Source of the DNA: a virus
Virus record (IMG/VR): IMGVR_UViG_3300020477_000037
Coordinates: 1-52,535 of that record
Reading direction: 5' to 3' (one strand)
Length of the DNA stretch: 52,535 nucleotides
A program made the position numbers and the translations under genes. The first letter of the stretch is position 1. Each line of letters starts with the position of its first letter. Under the pieces are notes generated by a model that was given only the letters and a program-made list of their open reading frames with translations, was not told the origin of the DNA and made no database searches. Below, one piece after another: positions 31,354-36,663 of this stretch.

Positions 31354-31375
31354 GATTAGACGTTATTGTCTAATC
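31354..31375. promoter_or_regulatory. Palindromic operator upstream of the DUF932 gene
   Basis: Perfect 8-bp arms GATTAGAC and GTCTAATC separated by GTTATT. It lies in the leader just downstream of the -10 box (31389-31394), where a bound dimeric regulator would block or modulate the promoter. As RNA it could also form a hairpin just before the ribosome site. Confidence 0.55.
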
Positions 31376-31388
31376 TCATTGTTTCTAT

Positions 31389-31417
31389 ATTAGATCATAC
31401 TACTCGTTTTAAGTCAA
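31389..31417 (-). promoter_or_regulatory. Sigma70-type promoter for the DUF932 early operon
   Basis: On the minus strand: -35 TTGACT (31412-31417), a 17-base spacer and -10 TCTAAT (31389-31394). Ten of twelve positions fit consensus with ideal spacing. It probably drives the long leftward operon from 31.3 kb. Confidence 0.65.
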
Positions 31418-31440
31418 TAGGTGTTTTTCTTTTTTTTTAT

Positions 31441-31569
31441 TTAAAATTTAATTGTATATATTACCGCCGTATCTTTTTCTCTTTCATATAAGTTTGAATG
31501 TTTATATTTGTATTGGTTTGTGGCAGAACATCCAATACATAAGAAAAGAATTAAGATAATTAATTTCAT
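31441..31569 (-). CDS. Small lipoprotein, 42 aa
   Basis: MKLIILILFLCIGC is a compact lipoprotein signal (lipobox CIGC), followed by a 28-residue basic/acidic mature part (SATNQYKYKHSNLYEREKDT). A GGGGA-type ribosome site precedes the ATG, and the previous small frame ends eight bases upstream. Function unknown. Confidence 0.5.
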   Translation of the reverse strand: MKLIILILFLCIGCSATNQYKYKHSNLYEREKDTAVIYTIKF

Positions 31570-31577
31570 GGTATCCC

Positions 31578-31628
31578 CTAAAAAATAGCATCCAAAATCG
31601 TTAATAAAATATAGATAATTGCGTCCAT
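31578..31628 (-). CDS. Possible hydrophobic micropeptide, 16 aa
   Basis: MDAIIYILLTILDAIF starts at ATG 31628, five bases after an 18-base repeat containing GAAAGG that also precedes the gene at 32634. Very short; supported only by the ribosome site and its fit between two other small membrane genes. Confidence 0.25.
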   Translation of the reverse strand: MDAIIYILLTILDAIF

Positions 31629-31633
31629 TTTTT

Positions 31634-31651
31634 GCCTTTCTATTAAGGTTA
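31634..31651 (-). repeat. 18-bp ribosome-site repeat, copy A
   Basis: On the minus strand TAACCTTAATAGAAAGGC, identical to 32641-32658. In both places it ends five or six bases before an ATG, supplying the GAAAGG ribosome site. It may be a recombined 5' leader or a shared regulatory site. Confidence 0.6.
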
Positions 31652-31732
31652 ATATTGAATGATTTTAATTGTAAACCAAGCGATAATTAATACCCAAGTT
31701 ATCGCCATTAATATTTTTTGATTTATCGTCAT
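31649..31732 (-). CDS. Single-span membrane peptide, 27 aa
   Basis: MTINQKILMAITWVLIIAWF plus seven residues; GAGGGG precedes the ATG. One hydrophobic helix. Part of a run of three tiny envelope genes after the terminator at 31794. Function unknown. Confidence 0.35.
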   Translation of the reverse strand: MTINQKILMAITWVLIIAWFTIKIIQY

Positions 31733-31793
31733 GTTATCCCCTCTTTAAAGATTATTAATGTCTACCCTACCCTATCTATTAAAAACTTTATAA

Positions 31794-31820
31794 AATCCCT
31801 TAGAATTGATCTAAGGGATT
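31794..31820 (-). terminator. Strong hairpin terminator after the orphan early gene
   Basis: Perfect 11-bp arms AATCCCTTAGA and TCTAAGGGATT around a five-base loop, directly after the stop of the 32634 gene; on the minus strand TTTTATAAAG and another T-run follow. It separates that gene from the tiny membrane genes and the DUF932 operon. Confidence 0.65.
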
Positions 31821-31830
31821 CTAAAAACCT

Positions 31831-32634
31831 TTAATAATTTACGATAAAAGGATTCTTACCGATTTGTTTTAAAGCTTTCCCCTTTGCTTTCAAACAAACT
31901 ATAAAACCATGTTTGTCTTTTGGATCTAAAAACCGATTGTCGGAAATTTCACCGTCAATAGCTAAATAAGAATGATCTTTCCATAACTGATATTTATCCG
32001 GAGAAAAACAAACGGCAACATTTATTCCTAACTGAAAAGCTTTTTTAACCTTTTGACAATCTAGAAAGTTACTCGTATTTCCATCAAAGGAATACGTTAA
32101 ATGATAGTTTTCATATGTATTATTTTTGACTTTGTCTATATCCTTTGTATAGTCATAAAATTGAATTTCTGGGAATAGTTGAAAAATTGATTCATAATAT
32201 TGATTTTCCCAAATAAGCGAGATTTTAGAATAATCAATGTCACTAAAACAATTTAAGCGAATTGCCGGTTTTAAATTTCTCTTTTCACAAAAATTTCTAA
32301 ACTTTAAAATTTCTTCCACTAAAATAGTTATAAACAATTCCCTATCATTTTCAAAGAATTTTAGTTTTTGTAAACGAGCCTTTTGTACACTAGAAAATTT
32401 CCCTCTTCCCGCATAAGTCAAGCAAATAGACTTACAAAGGTTTCTAACGGCCTTTAAGCAAACATTGTCATTCGGATATAATGAAACATTAGCAGTCAAA
32501 TATTGACTTCCATTTTTCGATTCTTTAATTATTTTTGAGTTTGAATTCCAAGAAAGTAATTTTCCAGATTCGGCTAGAAAATCATGTTCTATTAAATAAT
32601 TTTGAAAAACTTTTCTATAAGATTTTCTTTTCAT
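31831..32634 (-). CDS. AT-rich orphan early protein with Cys motif, 267 aa
   Basis: First leftward gene, with its own strong promoter. Motifs: AVRNLCKSICLTYAGRGKFS (C-x3-C then AGRGK), QKARLQKLKFFENDRELF, RLNCFSDIDYSKI, FYDYTKD, and LTYSFDG. I recall this pattern from a conserved phage protein family without assigned function (possibly DUF7227). The paired Cys and order of blocks suggest an enzyme or metal site. Base composition is visibly more AT-rich than the replication genes, so it may have been acquired separately. Confidence 0.6.
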   Translation of the reverse strand: MKRKSYRKVFQNYLIEHDFLAESGKLLSWNSNSKIIKESKNGSQYLTANVSLYPNDNVCLKAVRNLCKSICLTYAGRGKFSSVQKARLQKLKFFENDRELFITILVEEILKFRNFCEKRNLKPAIRLNCFSDIDYSKISLIWENQYYESIFQLFPEIQFYDYTKDIDKVKNNTYENYHLTYSFDGNTSNFLDCQKVKKAFQLGINVAVCFSPDKYQLWKDHSYLAIDGEISDNRFLDPKDKHGFIVCLKAKGKALKQIGKNPFIVNY

Positions 32635-32640
32635 TTTATA

Positions 32641-32658
32641 GCCTTTCTATTAAGGTTA
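32641..32658 (-). repeat. 18-bp ribosome-site repeat, copy B
   Basis: Identical to 31634-31651. On the minus strand it ends six bases before the ATG of the 32634 gene and contains its GAAAGG ribosome site. Confidence 0.6.
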
Positions 32659-32672
32659 CTCATTTCTTCCAT

Positions 32673-32701
32673 AAACTATCAAATTTGGAATATCTTGTCA
32701 A
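32673..32701 (-). promoter_or_regulatory. Strong sigma70-type leftward promoter
   Basis: On the minus strand: perfect -35 TTGACA (32696-32701), 17-base spacer, -10 TAGTTT (32673-32678). It would start transcription near 32666, just before the orphan gene at 32634, and is the best promoter in the window by consensus. Confidence 0.7.
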
Positions 32702-32728
32702 TAGAAAAACGAATACCTTGTCTAAGCG

Positions 32729-32750
32729 TCTCAGCTAGGCCTAGTTAAGA
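32729..32750. promoter_or_regulatory. Palindrome upstream of the leftward promoter
   Basis: Core CTAGGCCTAG (32735-32744) is a perfect 10-bp palindrome, extended to an imperfect 22-bp dyad. It lies about 30 bp upstream of the -35 box, fitting an activator or repressor site in the divergent region. The half-site CTAGG recurs in the hairpin at 33211-33230. Confidence 0.45.
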
Positions 32751-33241
32751 GATTATTTCTCGTGGCTATAAGACCATTAGTTATATTGAGAAAGTCGATT
32801 CTAGTAAATAACTAATTTTAAATGAGTTATGCCGTTTATTCTTAATAAGTAAAGTTTAATAAAAAAGTTTAATAAAAAAGTTTATATTAGTTTAAAATAG
32901 TTTTTTATAGAATTTTAATTCTATGAAAGAGAATCAAAATAAGTTTAATTGGACTCATAAAAGTTTTAAGAGAAAAAAGAAAATAGGAATGGTATATTAT
33001 TTTTTTATATAGGTTTATTTGAATGGGATATTAAGGGTTGATAAATCGGAAAATCGTTTCATTCCCTAACAAGAAAGCATTTTTTTAAATCCCCAACACA
33101 ATGTATAAGGATTTAAAATGAATATCTATCCAATTAGATCTAATGTGATCGAAAAATGCATATATAATGAATAGATTCTTAATCAAAATCCAAACTCGAG
33201 CCTGAATATGGAACCTAGACCGCTAGGTTCGGTAACTATTA
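32751..33241. other. AT-rich non-coding divergent region, candidate replication origin
   Basis: No convincing gene between the leftward promoter and 33242. It holds two exact 13-base direct repeats AGTTTAATAAAAA (32853-32878) with a partial third, long A/T runs, and a TATAAT box at 33163-33168 that may be the -10 of the rightward promoter (no good -35). AT-richness, iterons and position at the divergence of both gene blocks suit an origin; this is inference. Confidence 0.4.
33211..33230 (+). promoter_or_regulatory. Leader hairpin / operator before the first rightward gene
   Basis: Perfect 8-bp arms GAACCTAG and CTAGGTTC around ACCG, 11 bases before ATG 33242, which has no visible ribosome site. 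As RNA it could control translation; as DNA it shares the CTAGG half-site with the palindrome at 32735-32744. Confidence 0.45.
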
Positions 33242-33439
33242 ATGGATTCCTTCGAAAATATCCGCTCCGTTTTTTTCTCAAAATGTGTTTTTTGCCAAGC
33301 AGAGAACTCGTATATTTACTTGTCTTCTCATTGGGAATGTGTTAACTGTCATATTGTTATAGAAACTTGTTGTGAGGGATATAATGACTGCTCATGGAAG
33401 TCCTCAGAGGCTCATAAAAGCAAAAAAAATCAAAGGTAA
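33242..33439 (+). CDS. Zinc-ribbon-like small protein, 65 aa
   Basis: CVFC (residues 16-19) and CVNC (33-36) form a two-knuckle zinc ribbon, followed by CCEGYNDC and a basic tail. First gene of the rightward block, so a transcriptional regulator or RNA-polymerase-binding factor is possible but unproven. No ribosome site is evident; a hairpin lies in the leader. The end overlaps the next gene by 56 bases. Confidence 0.55.
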   Translation: MDSFENIRSVFFSKCVFCQAENSYIYLSSHWECVNCHIVIETCCEGYNDCSWKSSEAHKSKKNQR

Positions 33440-33695
33440 GGGTAAATATCAATTTCCTAAATGGAAGCCCGTAAAAGTCATCTGGGATGATGCTGTGGCA
33501 GATGACGTATGGATGGGTGAAGCTGATATAGATAAGTTAAAAGATGCCGAAATTGAGAGCTACGGTATGTTTTATAGCTGTTCTAAGCAGTATATTGTTA
33601 TTGCTAGGAGTAAAGCTACTGATGCCAATGATGATTGCATTGAAGGTACGTTAAGAATACCTATGGGTATGGTTAAATCGGTAGAGGAATTATAA
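33384..33695 (+). CDS. Hypothetical protein, 103 aa
   Basis: ATG 33384 follows GAGGGATATA and is preferred over the ATG at 33372. A basic N-terminus (KAKKIKGKGKYQFPKWKPVK) is followed by a compact strand-rich domain (ESYGMFYSCSKQYIVIARSK, GTLRIPMGMVKSVEEL). It resembles small phage early proteins of unknown role. It overlaps the zinc-ribbon gene. Confidence 0.5.
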   Translation: MTAHGSPQRLIKAKKIKGKGKYQFPKWKPVKVIWDDAVADDVWMGEADIDKLKDAEIESYGMFYSCSKQYIVIARSKATDANDDCIEGTLRIPMGMVKSVEEL

Positions 33696-33705
33696 TGGAA
33701 GACCC

Positions 33706-33981
33706 ATGGGATCTAAGATCATCAGTTTTATTTACAATGACTGGAAAGAATACCGGCACAGGTTCGTAGCTGAGATGCTCGGAGTATGTTTTAATTTATC
33801 GGGGGGTATTATTTTAGCAATAACTTCACCAAATCCTTCACTTTTTATTATTTTTTTGTTATTTTTAGTTGGAGGTGTGTTATTATTAAGTGGGGCAATT
33901 GCTAGAAATTCTATTGCTTTAACTTGTTTGTACAGTTTTTATTTATTTATTGATTCATTGGGCTTATATAGGAGTCTATAG
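33706..33981 (+). CDS. Membrane protein with two to three spans, 91 aa
   Basis: The N-terminus YNDWKEYRHRFVAEMLGVCF leads into hydrophobic segments (GGIILAITSP, LFIIFLLFLVGGVLLLSGAI, IALTCLYSFYLFIDSLG). Pattern recalls a recurrent small phage membrane-protein family. Its last base overlaps a GTG from which the next frame could begin. Function unknown. Confidence 0.6.
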   Translation: MGSKIISFIYNDWKEYRHRFVAEMLGVCFNLSGGIILAITSPNPSLFIIFLLFLVGGVLLLSGAIARNSIALTCLYSFYLFIDSLGLYRSL

Positions 33982-34106
33982 TGGATTTAGGCAGACAAGA
34001 ATTAGATTGGATCTATAAGTTGGAGCCGACAACGTATAGGGACGTTCCGGCAGTTAAATCTAAAAGTAATAAAAATCATCTAATTAATCTAAACGGAAGG
34101 AAGAAT

Positions 34107-34451
34107 ATGCGTTTGCACACACGCTATCATGAGATCATCGAGGAATGCAGGGAACTATCAGAAACCAAAAACGAAGACTACGCAAAAGAAGTAGATCCGT
34201 TGTGGAATTTACGGATGTGCGAGAATGCTGGGGTAGAAAGTTGGGTTGGAGTAGTAATTAGATTATGCGACAAGTTTTCTAGGCTATTATTATTTACTAA
34301 AAAAAGAACTCTGAAGGTTAAAGACGAGGGGATAGTAGATACTCTGAAAGATATTGTTAACTACTGCATTTTCTGTATTATATTCTTTGAAGAATGGCAG
34401 GAGAAACAGAAAAGAGTGGCAGAGGGTAACTCTACAGACAATCAGCAATGA
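34107..34451 (+). CDS. DUF1599 / Nmad1-like nucleotide-modification-associated protein
   Basis: The body matches the DUF1599 pattern: HTRYHEIIEECRELSETKNE-DYA, DPLWNLRMCENAGVESWVGV, VIRLCDKFSRLLLF, IVDTLKDIVNYCIFCIIFFE, an all-helical fold tied to nucleotide metabolism or modification. ATG 34107 has GGAAGGAAG upstream. The frame is open back to a GTG at 33981 overlapping the previous stop, which would add 42 residues; I prefer the shorter form because the family starts here. No hydroxymethylase or kinase partner is visible. Confidence 0.65.
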   Translation: MRLHTRYHEIIEECRELSETKNEDYAKEVDPLWNLRMCENAGVESWVGVVIRLCDKFSRLLLFTKKRTLKVKDEGIVDTLKDIVNYCIFCIIFFEEWQEKQKRVAEGNSTDNQQ

Positions 34452-34455
34452 CCCA

Positions 34456-34659
34456 ATGTCTTTTAAATCGAGCCAGATTTTGTCTATAATCAGTAATGAT
34501 GTGCCTTTGGATATTGAAACCATGTCTGAATTTGTCCGGCAAGCACAGGATCATGACCCCAAATTAGGGGCAATAGCAATTAAGATGTTTGAGGAATTAA
34601 ATTATCGCCGGAATGTTATGATTAGAATTGGTGAAATGATAGACGGAAAGATCATTTAA
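34456..34659 (+). CDS. Small helical hypothetical protein, 67 aa
   Basis: ATG 34456 lies five bases after the previous stop; no clear ribosome site, so translation may depend on the upstream gene. Helical (SEFVRQAQDHDPKLGAIAIK, FEELNYRRNVMIRIGEMIDG). The frame extends upstream inside the Nmad1 gene, but that extension is probably a shadow. Last gene before the AT-rich promoter-like gap. Confidence 0.45.
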   Translation: MSFKSSQILSIISNDVPLDIETMSEFVRQAQDHDPKLGAIAIKMFEELNYRRNVMIRIGEMIDGKII

Positions 34660-34677
34660 AATTTCCCTCTCTATCTT

Positions 34678-34706
34678 TTATACTAGTATAATTATATATA
34701 TATAAT
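34678..34706 (+). promoter_or_regulatory. Palindrome and -10-like boxes before the virion operon
   Basis: TTATACTAGTATAA (34678-34691) is a perfect 14-bp palindrome overlapping TATAAT at 34687-34692; a second TATAAT lies at 34701-34706. The next ATG (34723) has no ribosome site and would be only about ten bases from a start driven by the second box. Possible regulated late promoter giving a nearly leaderless mRNA; no good -35 is seen. Confidence 0.35.
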
Positions 34707-34722
34707 ATATCCCTTTTTTTAA

Positions 34723-35454
34723 ATGCCGAAAAATACTAAAAAACGTCTTGCATTAGCATTAGTTAGCAAGGGAGTAGCTAGAACAATTCCATATGCCGGT
34801 CAATTGTTATTAGCTAAAGATTTATACGACCTAGCTAAAGCAGCAAAGATATTAGTATGGGGTGCTGGCAGGGCAGATAATCCTGATAGAAAGGGATATG
34901 ATAAACTATATGGGAAGGATGTAGTACAAGGTGACCCATATCATGACCATCCAGATACATTGGATACAATATTACCTACTCTTGGGAAAAAAGATAAGGA
35001 TCTTGTGATATCTAATTTTGTTTTAAATACTTTGAAGGATAGAGAAAGAGATGAGGCCTTACAGCAAATAGCGAGTAGTGTGAGCGATGATGGGTTCGCT
35101 GAGATAAGGGTTCGTGGTACAGATGTTACTCGTAATGCTATTAAATCTAACTGGCCTAATATATCGCCTAGTGAAAGCGATAATATCCCGGTATACTTAA
35201 CTGGCAGGAATACTGTACAAGTGGGATATACACCACAAACAATTATGAACGAGGTTGGGAAATATTTTGATAATGTTGAATTATCTAAAGACAGTACCGG
35301 TTCGAGAATAACTGTATTAGCATCAAGTCCTAAAATTGGTAAGATGGAATTTAAAAGAGAAGAATTCACAGGTGAATCTGGATCTGCTAAAACTGCAATT
35401 AAAAGACCAGCGACATCGAGTTGGCTCCAGCCATCGACTCGGCTTAATAGATAG
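34723..35454 (+). CDS. SAM-methyltransferase-fold protein at the head of the virion operon
   Basis: A 243-residue protein. Residues 18-37 (VARTIPYAGQLLLAKDLYDL) form a hydrophobic motif repeated in the next gene. Residues 43-130 look like a class I methyltransferase: ILVWGAGRADNPDR as motif I, a GDPYH acidic loop at 70-74, DLVISNFVLNTL (93-104) as motif IV region, then a GFAEIRVRGTD strand. The C-terminal 110 residues are unassigned and end in a Ser/Thr/Pro-rich tail. The substrate is unknown. Position just before the portal suggests a virion or DNA/protein-modifying function. No ribosome site. Confidence 0.5.
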   Translation: MPKNTKKRLALALVSKGVARTIPYAGQLLLAKDLYDLAKAAKILVWGAGRADNPDRKGYDKLYGKDVVQGDPYHDHPDTLDTILPTLGKKDKDLVISNFVLNTLKDRERDEALQQIASSVSDDGFAEIRVRGTDVTRNAIKSNWPNISPSESDNIPVYLTGRNTVQVGYTPQTIMNEVGKYFDNVELSKDSTGSRITVLASSPKIGKMEFKREEFTGESGSAKTAIKRPATSSWLQPSTRLNR

Positions 35455-35463
35455 GAGAGTAAA

Positions 35464-36108
35464 ATGGAATACAAAGATAGACCGCAAGCAAGGCAAACAG
35501 AAACTTACAACAAGGTAATAAGTCGATTGAAGGAGGCAGCTAGGAATAAACTTACACCTGTCAGTATGGCTAAGAAGGCTATTCCTGTTGTTGGGCAAGC
35601 TATGGCTGCCAAAGATATCTATGACATAGTGACAAGCGTTATGGATGTTTTAGGTTCAGAGGGAGTTCTGAATAGAACGCCTGACATTGATTCTGTAGTT
35701 AGTAAAATCCAACAATCATCTACTAAGGGTAGACTTAAGGAGGTTAGTAAAAAGTTATTACCGACTCATGACGATAAGGCTGTTGTGGATAGGATTGCCT
35801 CTGGATGGCGTGACGTAGATCCTTCTATGTTGAAACAGCAACAACGACTTGATCGTGAAACTATAGATAGTTCTATTATAGATTCCAGAGGTTATAGTGA
35901 TGATATGTGGGATAGTTTGTATCAGGAGGAGGCTCCTGATTACGAAGGTGCTGAAGAAAGAGTAGATGAGGCTAGGGTTGAAGAAATGCAAGATATATTT
36001 AGGGAACGATTTCATGAAGCGATAGAAGAAGAAAGGGCTACGAACCCTGTATACGAACGATTGCGTCGCCAAAATGAGGGAACTATAGATGCGGTGGATG
36101 GCTGGTAA
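35464..36108 (+). CDS. Hypothetical virion-associated protein sharing a motif with its neighbour, 214 aa
   Basis: Residues 36-55 (AKKAIPVVGQAMAAKDIYDI) align with residues 18-37 of the upstream protein (IP..GQ...AKD.YD shared). After this amphipathic/hydrophobic segment the protein is charged and helical with an acidic C-terminal half (YEGAEERVDEARVEEMQDIF). GGAGAG precedes the ATG. The last 11 bases lie inside the first copy of a 35-bp duplication. Possibly a membrane-interacting head protein; no family recognised. Confidence 0.5.
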   Translation: MEYKDRPQARQTETYNKVISRLKEAARNKLTPVSMAKKAIPVVGQAMAAKDIYDIVTSVMDVLGSEGVLNRTPDIDSVVSKIQQSSTKGRLKEVSKKLLPTHDDKAVVDRIASGWRDVDPSMLKQQQRLDRETIDSSIIDSRGYSDDMWDSLYQEEAPDYEGAEERVDEARVEEMQDIFRERFHEAIEEERATNPVYERLRRQNEGTIDAVDGW

Positions 36109-36167
36109 TTATTCATATCAAGGGGAATTAAGATGGCTGGTAATTATTCATATCAAGGAGAATTAGA
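36098..36167 (+). repeat. 35-bp tandem duplication over a gene start
   Basis: Units 36098-36132 and 36133-36167 match at 32 of 35 positions. Each begins with the ATG and first ten codons of the next gene; the first unit also supplies the AAGGGG ribosome site used by the second. Because 35 is not a multiple of three, only the second start reads the long frame; the first reads a 22-residue peptide. Confidence 0.8.
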
Positions 36168-36663
36168 TCGTCATTATCGTGATATACGAAGAGAATACCC
36201 TAAAATCCCTGAGATGGAGGTAGTTCCTGATTATGGGAAAAGTTGGGGTCATTTAGAATTTTATCCAGCCGGTGAACATAATAGGGCTGGTAAGCTTGTC
36301 AATCCTTTAGATAAGCCTAGTATTAGGGTTTCTGATAAGACTCTTGTTGGGCCGAAGTTGAAATCAGCTATATTCGGTGATATGCTACATGATCGTAATA
36401 TACCGGGATTGAATAAGTTAAGAGGTGATATTAAAAAATCATTAACAAAAGAACAACGTCAAAGATCAAAATCTAGATATAACAGGGGTAAGCGTTTATG
36501 GAATGAAAAAAGAACATATGATAAATTCTTTGAGTATAGTGATTTAGATGCTTTTATTCGTGGCTATCTTTCTCCTGATTGGAGAAATGAATGGAGTAAT
36601 GCTTATACGGATGAACAAAAATCTATCATGGATCAGTTTATACAGTCATTAAGGGGAAATTAA
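36133..36663 (+). CDS. Hypothetical protein upstream of the portal, 176 aa
   Basis: A basic protein with an unusual segment FYPAGEHNRAGKLVNPLDKP-SIRV and SAIFGDMLHDRNIPGLNKLR, a spacing of G, H and D that recalls phage proteins with a buried His-containing helix, but no confident family. The C-terminus is helical (YLSPDWRNEWSNAYTDEQKS). The start codon sits in the second copy of the duplication, and the stop is one base before the portal ATG. Could be a head or packaging accessory. Confidence 0.5.
   Translation: MAGNYSYQGELDRHYRDIRREYPKIPEMEVVPDYGKSWGHLEFYPAGEHNRAGKLVNPLDKPSIRVSDKTLVGPKLKSAIFGDMLHDRNIPGLNKLRGDIKKSLTKEQRQRSKSRYNRGKRLWNEKRTYDKFFEYSDLDAFIRGYLSPDWRNEWSNAYTDEQKSIMDQFIQSLRGN

Noticed and set aside
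33695-33769. 24-residue frame between early genes
   Set aside because: Overlaps the membrane protein gene and has no ribosome site of its own; chance is likely.
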